Below, piece by piece: positions 24,401-30,827 of a DNA stretch of 32,076 nucleotides. The stretch is from Leptospirales bacterium (lineage in GTDB: Bacteria > Spirochaetota > Leptospiria > Leptospirales > Leptonemataceae): NCBI GenBank assembly GCA_019694685.1, contig JAIBBM010000045.1, positions 1 through 32,076 on the forward strand, read 5' to 3'. Both the position numbers and the translations under genes were made by a program. Numbering within the stretch: position 1 is the first letter of the stretch; every line of letters starts with the position of its first letter. Below the pieces are notes generated by a model. The model searched no databases, was not told the origin of the DNA, and saw nothing but the letters and a program-made list of their open reading frames with translations.

Positions 24401-26373
24401 ACCTTGAGGCCAGATTGAAGTCTGCATCCGCACTCATGACGGTCGATGCGCCCGCGGCTGATCGCGCTTTCGCGCAACTTCTGGCGGGGGAACTGGACGC
24501 CGCACAAAAGTCGAGGGTTCACGCAGAAGGAGTGAAGGCGCGTTTTCGGACTGGACGATTTAAGGAAGCGGAAGTAGCCGCACGAGTCTGGGCGGAAGCA
24601 TTTCCGGCGGAGAAAAGTCAGATTGATCAACAGATCCGTCTGGTTGTGTTCTTGCGAAATCTGGAGAGCGAAAACGCTTCGGACAAATTTCATGATGGAT
24701 CATTTGCCACAGAATTTCGTGCGTTGCTTTCTGATCTCGCTCAACCAGAGGTTGCACCCTCTGCGATTGATTTGTTGCTCAGGCGCGGTTTTCACTCAGA
24801 AGCAGCTTCCATTGCCAGATTGCAGAGACCTGCAGAAAGGAAGGCCGCACTTGCGCGAATCAACTTCAGTCAAAGGCTCGCGGAAGGAAAAATACCTCAG
24901 GAAGCACCCCGTGACGTTTTCGACGAAAACGAACCAGGTCTCGCTCCTCTTGCTGCTTACCGGGCCAGAGTGCAGAGCGGGGAGATTATTTCTGGCGTAG
25001 AGATTCGTGAGGATGTAAATCCAACCACCTTATCACCCGTAATGCGATCTTTGCTCGTTCAGATATACCTGGAAGCTTCTGATTCAGATCCCGGCTATTT
25101 GATAGCTCGGTTGTTGCGCGAAGCGATTGAGCTGGAGAAAGGCAGGTCCCCGGAGAGAGCATCCCTGATGGCTCTGTGCGCCGCCGAACGTTATCTGGCA
25201 TTCGGAGACGTTGAAATCGCGGATCTCTTCTTTAACAATTCACGTGATCTGGCGAAAGTAGCGATAGCAGACCCGGAACGATCGAGACGTCTCAACAATT
25301 TGCAACGAATCCTGTGGTGGTTCTCAAAGCAGTCAGCCCCGGAAGGAGCTGAAGAAGGTCTTCCATCTTTAGAGGAAGAGCCGATGGAGGCGTTCCTTCG
25401 TTCTCTGGATGCTTCGCAAGTTCCATACGGATTGCGGGCACTTAAAGCGCGGGCGTTGCGAGAACACAAGTATTCTCTGGCCGTGGAAATCAATTCTGCG
25501 GAGCAGAAGGGTTTTGAAAGGCGAGGTAAGATCCGTCCATTTGTCCAGAAGCTTCAGCAGAATCTTCCAGCTTCTCAGAGCGTGACTGTTATCCTTGAAT
25601 CGGAAATGAAGATTCATAGAATTCGCATCGGCAAAGACGTGGATCATGACGTATGGGACAAAAGCGCTCGCGAACTGCGCACTCGCATTGCGCGTTCCGT
25701 GCATATGCGTGAACGTGGAGACGATGCGGATCTTGCTCGAGTTTTCAGAGCAATGGTACCGGCGCCCATCAATCGGAGCACCTACGTCTATTTGAGTTCT
25801 GGTTTTCTTCTGGCCCCTATCTATTCTGAGCCCGGAGATCGCATCTTTGTAGTCACGGATTTGGAGCGACTCGCTCGCCCTGCTGTGCCCATGGATGCGC
25901 GTTTTGCCGGCGATTTCAAAGTATTCATTCCAGGCAGGAAAGCACTGGAGAGCGCCGATTCAAGTGACAGAACGTGGGACGAGAGAGCTGCGCGCATGGA
26001 GGAACTGGCTGTAGGCATTTCAGGAAGCACTCCTGGAATTTCGCACTTGATGAATCCACTCGCGCTATCGAGTCGGATCGAGGGCGCGTGGTTTTCGAGC
26101 GTGCCGCGTCATGGCGATTCTGCGTTACAAACAGTCGTGAAATACGAAAACGATTTGATTCAGGCACTCCATTCAGCTTCTGCTCCAGGTGTGTTTTACG
26201 CGGAAACGGGAGCATCTGAATGGGCAGTGCGCTTCATTCGGTTCTACTATGATCGAGAGTCCGGTATGACCATGGTCGATCGCAGATATATGGATGCGCA
26301 GATTCGACTTCGTCGTGAAGGAATGGGGCCGCTGAATGTGCGGCTGGCCACTCCTGTCTTGATTTCCGACTAA
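18487..26373 (+). CDS. Giant lipoprotein: PD40/TolB-like propeller, TPR-like solenoids, two degenerate CHAT-like regions
   Basis: This 2628-residue protein has a lipoprotein signal ending LLAAC (Cys14). Residues 50-345 form a TolB/PD40-type propeller: FYSSNRDGSGDIW, FSGDGKYLYYVSDR..FNIW, YDGKRITYVSYRSGHAEIY and SPDGAIVFYIA, with an Asp/Asn-rich DTNQNGSLDAMD loop that may bind calcium. Residues 350-1680 are a long helical region with TPR-like pairs, for example near 934 (KPDNADAYLQLGWLY), 1079 (YFNRGRAYYYEG), 1161 (ALYALSLYESGRYAES), 1475 and 1502. Residues 1715-1900 look like a CHAT fold (LLVIADQ..., YELFRAGGVGSLVIRQS) but without the His/Cys dyad. Another TPR-like array (1930-2340) leads to a second CHAT-like region (2365-2628; YVYLSSGFLLAPIYSEPGDRIFVV, ASEWAVRFIRFYYDR). 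The frame is unbroken. The ATG overlaps the YdbL-like gene's stop. Domain calls past the propeller and TPR regions are inference; an extracytoplasmic scaffold is the simplest role. Confidence 0.8.
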   Translation: MRRVLFVCILLAACKTIPPVDPPEFDYPGLARLAETAPGRTIPLTIQRGANLHPVSSQTGFLFYSSNRDGSGDIWMRDLHNTVAFPVIKHPAEQGKPAVPLNGQKLAFVSFDTDAGGDIRIVEIKPDSIIKDSLAGSTPPNLWDSSDSLSEQVVQASKQLPPACRGAFAETDPVFSGDGKYLYYVSDRCTPGTFNIWRIELKGIDLKGTPEIISQKGGVQPALSYDGKRITYVSYRSGHAEIYVQDLQTRQEILVRTGGGILQYPALSPDGAIVFYIAVREDTNQNGSLDAMDKAGIYSAPVAGGREARLVDPSTSLHGLYFSLFLGGTLLYSAESYQNISVYFVRPEGVIPRQADIEEQYLFASRFLREPGKRTIALDALERFFGGTKEFILYEGKYLQSRVDTLIGDERKAAEEELKEARARNPFAEYQLTLAALPRQKSRVEFIQEFLKKTESSDLQNEQRTLIVPAVLDDLSKAQESEGDKPGALESLVRIDKEFPTYYRRARIRLREAVLELKVTGKIPAVAMEELQAKPSIQRREEILTEIVNYFGRIRKPDDLDAAVSKELERADLIPLIRSTLEYLRARSLYDRGRDEEALTLARNLQTGLPQESGMYVRTWQLLAFLFERRRDYAGAYEARLRYGGAYRPDTGVKIGLDEYREILEQSDRTIKRTLASARSIAAVVDEQDAVISRTLLSRTLEGTPVQTLLNQVRQNPIELSASDREALHDLCFGNTGAIIGNLGKPEYVKTFVQFCKDAEPYLKGKNEGGMNLESARTGSDLLYLVSYSNVNILNILFYNMKRVNLFEKFHEENSIKYHRLKVDIAMERNRNRIEWDRRQVAILDPRNVIDLFSEGDPFDATSFNEVVHGYKFAATEARSVGELSFVYGYAYALIQKSVERDRFYDRSAKEGITIPEDVRRAKKQDTLRDLKTAEYLLQYILFVKPDNADAYLQLGWLYQYIDDRRSRNIPTAETFVVRVVNYLTRTSAPRATDGQYYIDIYRAYFPDRLYENNVELYRQAIQLIGFLNSTDPALPDLHLNLANNYFQLLNFKKAIDHFNQNEDLRRTVGGASDPVRTGLFYFNRGRAYYYEGQTTSASRDLKKALEMYTSSDLSPAEELVEGIRFRITDVGEKSENMARLKVRLEDGQKRLDNARLRVAMIGALYALSLYESGRYAESSRAYETADAQIRRMQEPANELRAGILNFLALARQNQSRIESSDIQAIASRDLSKEIGLSRQDARYQPQSIGGRLLGCLLTYGEDFSVIGEGRNPYGLAPLRQYELSLGILLENRILAGDRSGAFEILSQRREIFDGKDGDVNLGRIGLITADNQRAYEEFLSGHYESAQKLFATAGENARAHGFLDQARRNYINRYQALFALFESGDDALPRMKGALADLDEFRSVYREKAKEEYISQKQTEDPAFEYEPAIDDPILESQLTRRLQDFVVVEANLHYYSGYSLDRRATSPADLTQARAHYTKALELYDRLIAGQQDEATSPVHFRVRLNRGVILSRLGRIEQAMNVLSRMIEELEEFALSGEEWFARRALANLAAARFFERGRPSDAALAREQYIRAAEILTEDPTVRKGLIGMQEFYEDAADFFASSGDPQKANQLLEQSWVYALQEDYLRYPISFESTALTETYEKYLSASRTARALAVREQSLRFGRKDSKVAREEKMRALASLETARESMRSAVPLHEAFLSSPVSSPDLRKGQWMIRLFYRGHTLSVFAFLPGFAYYREDGNPEAALKTILNRLPRRVPSALLVIADQETWSLNLEAAIQSARPDLPVPLFVTRMSDPGVLYSEIRPELNQFNTLDANSDFEASDVFIVEREFADDFFAIENGRFQARQFLQKRHNASMAVTDEPSRNFNKIRTAYELFRAGGVGSLVIRQSKGPLPAQNQKLTGQGFRVMGSEGFRTDAVMGNIRARYAAALDQAGQFFSAREFRRAAEQYRLASSLAASMGEKGKYLEARLKSASALMTVDAPAADRAFAQLLAGELDAAQKSRVHAEGVKARFRTGRFKEAEVAARVWAEAFPAEKSQIDQQIRLVVFLRNLESENASDKFHDGSFATEFRALLSDLAQPEVAPSAIDLLLRRGFHSEAASIARLQRPAERKAALARINFSQRLAEGKIPQEAPRDVFDENEPGLAPLAAYRARVQSGEIISGVEIREDVNPTTLSPVMRSLLVQIYLEASDSDPGYLIARLLREAIELEKGRSPERASLMALCAAERYLAFGDVEIADLFFNNSRDLAKVAIADPERSRRLNNLQRILWWFSKQSAPEGAEEGLPSLEEEPMEAFLRSLDASQVPYGLRALKARALREHKYSLAVEINSAEQKGFERRGKIRPFVQKLQQNLPASQSVTVILESEMKIHRIRIGKDVDHDVWDKSARELRTRIARSVHMRERGDDADLARVFRAMVPAPINRSTYVYLSSGFLLAPIYSEPGDRIFVVTDLERLARPAVPMDARFAGDFKVFIPGRKALESADSSDRTWDERAARMEELAVGISGSTPGISHLMNPLALSSRIEGAWFSSVPRHGDSALQTVVKYENDLIQALHSASAPGVFYAETGASEWAVRFIRFYYDRESGMTMVDRRYMDAQIRLRREGMGPLNVRLATPVLISD

Positions 26374-26396
26374 CCGCTGTTAGCTTTTTTCTTTTC
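26370..26396 (+). terminator. Weak intrinsic terminator at the end of the giant operon
   Basis: CTAAC, a CGCT loop and GTTAG form a 5-bp stem that contains the stop codon, followed by a T-rich tract (CTTTTTTCTTTTC). The same bases encode the Lys-rich C-terminus of the convergent TerC protein. The stem is AT-rich and weak. Confidence 0.4.
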
Positions 26397-27368
26397 TGGA
26401 AACAGAACGGAAAGAAGCATGAACAGGGCAATGGTTCCCAGTATGATTCCCAGAGACCACGAAATCGGGAATTTTCCGCCGAACGCGTCATTGAGCCACA
26501 CCATTTTCAATCCGACGAAGACTAGAACCACGGCCAGGCCGTACTTTAGCAGATGGAATTTGTCGGAAGATCCAGCGAGCAAGAAGAAGAGAGATCGCAG
26601 GCCCAGAATGGCGAATACATTCGAAGTGAATACGATGAGCGGTTCCTTCGTAATGGCGAAGATGGCCGGCACGCTATCCACTGCGAAGATGATATCCGAG
26701 ATCTCTACAAAGATGAGTGCCAGAAGAAGCGGAGTTGCATGACGAATCCCGTTGATCTTGACCAGGAATTTTGACCCATGCAGATCATGGGTGGCAGGCA
26801 GGATCTTTTTGAAAAGCTTCATGGCCAGGTTATCGGAGAGGTCCATTTCCTTTTCCTGCGCGAAAGCCATCTTCAGGCCAGTAAGAATCAAGAATCCACC
26901 GAACAGGTAGATGACCCAGTGAAACTGCATGAGAGCAGCCCCGATTGCCACGAACAAGGCACGGAAGACAAGGGCGCCTATGATTCCAAAAAAGAGAACG
27001 CGATGCTGGTACTTCTGAGGAATTGCGAAATAGCCAAAGATCAAGATGAAGACGAAGATGTTGTCAATGGAAAGAGACTTTTCGATCAGGTAGCCACTGA
27101 GGAATTCCAGCGCCACTCTGCGCGCTTCTCCCTCTGCGTCCGCCAGTCCAATCTGCGCGAATTTCCACGAAGAATAGAAATAGAAGAGCGCATTGAATGC
27201 TAGCGCCAGTGCGATCCACACCGCACTCCAGATTCCTGCTTCACGATACGAGACAGCGTGCGCTTCCTTGTGGAACACGCCCAGGTCCAGCGTCAGGAGC
27301 AGCAATACGAATCCAGTGAATCCGGCGTAAAACCACCAGTATTCCTGGAATGGGAACAGGAGATCCAT
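26370..27368 (-). CDS. TerC/Alx-family integral membrane protein
   Basis: This 332-residue polytopic protein has about nine hydrophobic segments. TerC family signatures are clear: EKSLSIDNIFVF (about 94-105), with acidic residues in a membrane helix, and the second-half repeat IFVEISDIIFAVDSVPAIFAIT. HRVLFFGIIGALVFRALF and SNVFAILGLRSLFFLL are also diagnostic. Members include Alx, linked to manganese export, and TerC of tellurite-resistance operons; metal export, possibly of Mn2+ near the secretion machinery, is the likely function. The ATG has GAGG six bases upstream. Its stop overlaps that of the convergent giant gene. No tellurite-resistance genes are nearby, which favours the Alx-type housekeeping role. 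Confidence 0.93.
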   Translation of the reverse strand: MDLLFPFQEYWWFYAGFTGFVLLLLTLDLGVFHKEAHAVSYREAGIWSAVWIALALAFNALFYFYSSWKFAQIGLADAEGEARRVALEFLSGYLIEKSLSIDNIFVFILIFGYFAIPQKYQHRVLFFGIIGALVFRALFVAIGAALMQFHWVIYLFGGFLILTGLKMAFAQEKEMDLSDNLAMKLFKKILPATHDLHGSKFLVKINGIRHATPLLLALIFVEISDIIFAVDSVPAIFAITKEPLIVFTSNVFAILGLRSLFFLLAGSSDKFHLLKYGLAVVLVFVGLKMVWLNDAFGGKFPISWSLGIILGTIALFMLLSVLFPEKKKANSG

Positions 27369-27408
27369 ACATACCCTCGATCAAAAAATGTTGAGCCGTA
27401 AGTTAATG

Positions 27409-27427
27409 CGCCGCCGGGCAGGCGGCG
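27409..27427. repeat. Perfect hairpin upstream of the TerC gene
   Basis: CGCCGCC / GGCGGCG forms a 7-bp stem with a 5-base loop in the 101-base gap between the GNAT-nitrilase gene and TerC. On the minus strand no T-run follows, so a terminator or an attenuator are both possible. I see nothing else definite in this gap apart from the TerC ribosome binding site. Confidence 0.45.
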
Positions 27428-27469
27428 ATCACGAAAAATCAGTTTGCAGTAAAAAATTTTGTCCGATTT

Positions 27470-29071
27470 CTATCCCTGGAACTCATGCCAGTGGATTTTG
27501 TATAGATCCAGTCTCCTGTTTTCCAGATTTCGCACGGAGCCCGTAGTCCTCACCTGTTTGAGTAGATCGAGATTTAGATCCACGATGAGAGTGGATTCAG
27601 TATTTGGCACCGCCTCCGCCGCAACCGCGTCCTGCGAAAAAAGGAAATCGGACGGAGTAAAGATTCCGGATTGCGCATACTGGATGTCCATGTTTTCCAC
27701 GTTTGGCAAGTTTCCCACGTTGCCTGAGATCACGACATAGCACTCATTTTCGATGGCTCTTGCATGCGCGCAATGTCTGACTCTCAGGTATGCGTTCTTC
27801 GTGTCCGTTGAAAACGGAACGAACAGGATTTCCATTCCTTGTTCTGCGAGAACTCGTGCCAGCTCCGGAAATTCAACATCGTAGCATATGAGGATTCCAA
27901 CTTTTCCGATGTCAGTTTCAAACACCTGAATCTTGTTTCCTCCCTTCAATCCCCAGTAGTTGGATTCATCCGGCGTGATGTGGAGCTTGTATTGTTCGTC
28001 GAAAGTTCCGTCTCGACGCAGCAAATAGCTGACGTTGTATAGCTGGTGTTCGCGATACTCCGGCATGCTTCCGCTGATGATATTGACGTTATACGACACT
28101 GCCATCTGTTGCATTTCATTTCGGATCTGTTCCGTGTATGTGGATAGCTGCCGCATAGCATCGCCGGGCATCATCTTATTGAATGGCGCCATCAGTGCCG
28201 CGTTGAAAAATTCAGGGAAGACAACAAAATCAGCTTTGTAACCGCTCACCGCATCTACGAAGAACTCAATGTTCTGGATGAGATCCGGCACGGAATCTAC
28301 TCTTCTCATTTGCCACTGGATCACTCCCACTCGCACTACAGACTTTTTTGGGAAAAGAGGCTGTGGTTGCCCTGGTTCCACGTAGTCTATGTTGATCCAT
28401 TCCAGGAGAGTGGCCACAGAGTTGTAGCCGCCTTTGTTTTCTGGAAAATAGTTCAGCATCACCTTTCGCACGTGAAAATCGTTTGCGAGCTGGAAGCTGA
28501 GAACGTGATCGTAGAGTTCCTTCTGCTTGACTAATTCGATGTACTGTTGCGGAGTCATCTTGTCGATTTGCTGTTTATATCCTGGAATCCAGCCGCCTGC
28601 AATGATCCTGCGAAGGTTAAGTTTTCTGCAGAGTTCTTTTCTTGCGTCGTACAGTCTGCGACCCAGCCGCAATCCCTGGAACTGCGGATGCACAAATACA
28701 TCCACCGCATAGAGAGTCCCGCCTTTCGGATCGTGCGTGGTGAGCTTCCCGTTTCCTGTGATTTGATTGTAGTTGTGATTGTCTCCGTATTTCGAATAGT
28801 CCACGATCACGCTTAGGGCGCAAGCGACGACCTTCCCTTTATTTTCAATGCAGAGTTGCCCTTCCGGGAATCTGTTGACTTGCTCTCCGAATTCTTCTCT
28901 GGTCCATGTGCCACCAAAATCGGCATAGACCAGATTCATGATTTCGCGTACGTCTTCGAAGTCCGCAAGAGTGAGGTTCCGCAGTTTTAGTTTATGACGC
29001 GGCACGCGTTTCTTCTCTGCCGGTTTTTCCAGCGGCTTTTCCGCGACTGGTTTCCTCAGTTCTTCGGCCAT
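27470..29071 (-). CDS. GNAT acetyltransferase - carbon-nitrogen hydrolase (nitrilase) fusion
   Basis: This is a 533-residue two-domain protein. After a Lys/Pro-rich tail (1-25), a GNAT domain covers about 30-205 (LTLADFEDVREIMNLVY, YAVDVFVHPQFQGLRLGRRLYDARKEL, with the acetyl-CoA loop QGLRLG). A nitrilase-superfamily domain covers about 245-520 with the complete Glu-Lys-Cys triad: E287 in VFPEFF, K362 in QYKLHITPDE and C396 in LICYDVEFPE. This fusion is a recognised family in several bacteria, but its substrate is unknown; an amide or nitrile hydrolysis paired with acyl transfer is implied. I chose the ATG at 29071; a TTG at 29104 would add 11 residues of low plausibility. It lies 78 bases after the STAS gene on the same strand. 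Confidence 0.9.
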   Translation of the reverse strand: MAEELRKPVAEKPLEKPAEKKRVPRHKLKLRNLTLADFEDVREIMNLVYADFGGTWTREEFGEQVNRFPEGQLCIENKGKVVACALSVIVDYSKYGDNHNYNQITGNGKLTTHDPKGGTLYAVDVFVHPQFQGLRLGRRLYDARKELCRKLNLRRIIAGGWIPGYKQQIDKMTPQQYIELVKQKELYDHVLSFQLANDFHVRKVMLNYFPENKGGYNSVATLLEWINIDYVEPGQPQPLFPKKSVVRVGVIQWQMRRVDSVPDLIQNIEFFVDAVSGYKADFVVFPEFFNAALMAPFNKMMPGDAMRQLSTYTEQIRNEMQQMAVSYNVNIISGSMPEYREHQLYNVSYLLRRDGTFDEQYKLHITPDESNYWGLKGGNKIQVFETDIGKVGILICYDVEFPELARVLAEQGMEILFVPFSTDTKNAYLRVRHCAHARAIENECYVVISGNVGNLPNVENMDIQYAQSGIFTPSDFLFSQDAVAAEAVPNTESTLIVDLNLDLLKQVRTTGSVRNLENRRLDLYKIHWHEFQG

Positions 29072-29149
29072 GATGTCTTTTGACGCCGAGCGAGCCCAGA
29101 GCAAGCAAATAAAGCCCGGAATGCGACGGCCTGCACAATGACTTTTCTC

Positions 29150-29482
29150 TCATGTCGCTCGCAGGAATTCATCCCTCGAATTCAGGATTCGGAAAAAAGC
29201 AGTCAGACGAGTCAATTCCAGCAATCTTCGCACCTGATGGGAAGGGCGCACGAGAAAGAACTGGCCCGACGCTTTCATCATTCTGGTAGCTGCGCTGATA
29301 AGAACTCCGAGGCCGCTTGAATCCAGATAGGTCACATCTTCAAGTTCCACAAGGACGGTCTTGCTTCCTGAATCGATTCTTCCTCGAATGAAACTCCCGA
29401 GCTCCGGCGAATTAAACATATCGAGTTCTCCGCGCAGCTGGATGATGTCTGTTTCTTTTTGGGTTCTGTGACTGATTTCCAT
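29150..29482 (-). CDS. STAS-domain anti-sigma factor antagonist (SpoIIAA/RsbV-like)
   Basis: This 110-residue single STAS domain has RGELDMFNSPEL near the N-terminus and the phosphorylation motif YLDSSGLGVL, with Ser55 at the position of the SpoIIAA regulatory serine. In this family the unphosphorylated form binds and sequesters an anti-sigma kinase, and phosphorylation by that kinase inactivates it. The ATG at 29482 has GGAG six bases upstream; a TTG at 29494 overlaps that site and is not likely used. It follows the PP2C-type phosphatase gene by 28 bases, so the phosphatase probably dephosphorylates this protein. No kinase or sigma factor is encoded in the window. Confidence 0.92.
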   Translation of the reverse strand: MEISHRTQKETDIIQLRGELDMFNSPELGSFIRGRIDSGSKTVLVELEDVTYLDSSGLGVLISAATRMMKASGQFFLVRPSHQVRRLLELTRLTAFFRILNSRDEFLRAT

Positions 29483-29510
29483 ATTTTTCTCCAATAATAA
29501 ATTTTATAAA

Positions 29511-30770
29511 CTAAACAACTACACGAATGCAAAGCATGCATAGATCATCGGATCTTCTGGATCCAGCGATGTGCATATTGAAGTCTTCAAGAATCGTTTC
29601 ATTGATCTGCCGCGGCGATTCAGGTGAAACTCGCCTGAGCAGATTGCGTAGGCGCTGAACTCCGTAATCTTCGCGCTGATCGTTCTTTTGTTCGATGAGT
29701 CCGTCCGAGCAGGCGAAGATCACATCGTTGTTCTGAACCAGAAAATGGCCCGCAGGCATCTGGAGGTCATCGTGGATTCCAAGGAATGGTACGGCCATGG
29801 CATGCTTGATGTGGGCACTGAGGCGATGAACGCTTGAACCGCGTTTCAACCATACATATCCATGACCGTAATCCAGAACGCTGATGACGTTTTTCTCTTT
29901 ATCCAGTATGATGGCAACACCCGTTGCATACATCTCCTGACAGGTGAGTTGCGTGAGCAGCTGGTTAGAGTTATGAAGGGCAAGTAGGATGCGAGGAAGA
30001 TCGCTGCCTTCTGCGTCCATCTTGTAGATCAGAGTCTTGATCACAGATGCAAACGTGTTTACCATGGAAGAAGCTTTGAGTCCTTTTCCGCACACATCGA
30101 ATAGAAGCCCCAGTGAATAACGATCGTTGATTTCTATGAGCTCCGCATAGTCGCCGCCTGGTGCAATGAGGGGCATGACGATTCTATGATTGTCAGATGT
30201 GATTTCAAATCCACGTTCCAGGGGTTGGAGGATTTGATCTTGCATCCTCGCGCATGCTTCGAGATCAAGCTTGAGGAAATGATTGATACCTTCTAGAACT
30301 CTCTGCACGGTTGCCGTGCCGAAAAATTTTCCTTCGTATGTGACAACGAACGGATCAAATCGGATTTCTTCATCGCGTGCCATGAGCGCTTCTGAGGCTT
30401 CTGAAAGGTAGGTCCGTGCATCCAGACAGATTACGCGGCGCTCCATGATGCTATGCGCGCGCACATCCTGCCTGAGCAATAGTTCGCGCGAAAACCTGGT
30501 CTGGCTGAGTTTGGCAAAAAACATTTGTCTGCGAATATAGCCGGAGACATCTCCGTCCGGTCCTGTTAAAGGAAGAAAGTCTAGATCCGGGTTCGCGCTC
30601 AGTAGATCATATAGTTCAACGACTGGCGTTGTTTCTGAGACAAAATCGCTGCCAGTCACTTGCGCCAGCGTCCTTGCATGAATGCAGATCTTTCCCAGTT
30701 CGTATGCGGAGAAAACGGGACGAAGATTGGTGCGACGTTCCGATCTTTCTGATTCCAGAGTTGCTGTCAT
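29511..30770 (-). CDS. CBS-domain PP2C-type (SpoIIE/RsbU) serine phosphatase
   Basis: This 419-residue protein has no membrane segments. Residues about 40-160 look like a pair of CBS domains (LLSANPDLDFLPLTGPDGDVSGYIRR and SIMERRVICLDARTYLSEASEALM), usually adenine-nucleotide sensors. Residues about 190-419 are a PP2C phosphatase of the SpoIIE type with the metal-binding aspartates in APGGDY (D207), LLFDVCGKG (D225), CSDGLIEQ (D356) and the terminal RRSDDLCML. It probably dephosphorylates the STAS protein encoded 28 bases downstream, releasing a sigma factor or other output. The ATG at 30770 lacks a normally spaced Shine-Dalgarno sequence; it directly abuts a perfect inverted repeat. Confidence 0.9.
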   Translation of the reverse strand: MTATLESERSERRTNLRPVFSAYELGKICIHARTLAQVTGSDFVSETTPVVELYDLLSANPDLDFLPLTGPDGDVSGYIRRQMFFAKLSQTRFSRELLLRQDVRAHSIMERRVICLDARTYLSEASEALMARDEEIRFDPFVVTYEGKFFGTATVQRVLEGINHFLKLDLEACARMQDQILQPLERGFEITSDNHRIVMPLIAPGGDYAELIEINDRYSLGLLFDVCGKGLKASSMVNTFASVIKTLIYKMDAEGSDLPRILLALHNSNQLLTQLTCQEMYATGVAIILDKEKNVISVLDYGHGYVWLKRGSSVHRLSAHIKHAMAVPFLGIHDDLQMPAGHFLVQNNDVIFACSDGLIEQKNDQREDYGVQRLRNLLRRVSPESPRQINETILEDFNMHIAGSRRSDDLCMLCIRVVV

Positions 30771-30771
30771 A

Positions 30772-30803
30772 GGAACAGTATGATCCTGACGCGTTACTGT
30801 TCC
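30772..30803 (-). repeat. Perfect 9-bp inverted repeat abutting the phosphatase start codon
   Basis: GGAACAGTA and TACTGTTCC are separated by 14 bases, ending one base before the ATG of the CBS-PP2C gene. The loop, read on the minus strand, contains AGGA, the only Shine-Dalgarno-like sequence near this start, 13 bases from the ATG. It may be an operator or an RNA hairpin that controls translation. Confidence 0.5.
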
Positions 30804-30827
30804 GTGTCATAGGTGTGAATGTCAGGT

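Noticed and set aside
23600..26373. Active CHAT protease in the giant lipoprotein
   Set aside because: No HxxTHG-like His or SAC-like Cys motif is seen in either region, so only a degenerate CHAT-like fold is proposed.
18487..26373. Giant gene as an artefact of assembly or fused neighbours
   Set aside because: A single unbroken frame with consistent codon use, one lipoprotein signal and smooth domain order over 7.9 kb argues for one real gene.
26370..27368. Tellurite-resistance operon
   Set aside because: Only a TerC-family gene is present; no other ter genes are nearby, and the family is widespread as Alx-type metal exporters.
27369..27469. Possible manganese (yybP-ykoY) riboswitch upstream of the TerC/Alx gene
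   Set aside because: The conserved yybP-ykoY loop motifs are not visible on the minus strand; only a simple 7-bp hairpin and a ribosome binding site are present.
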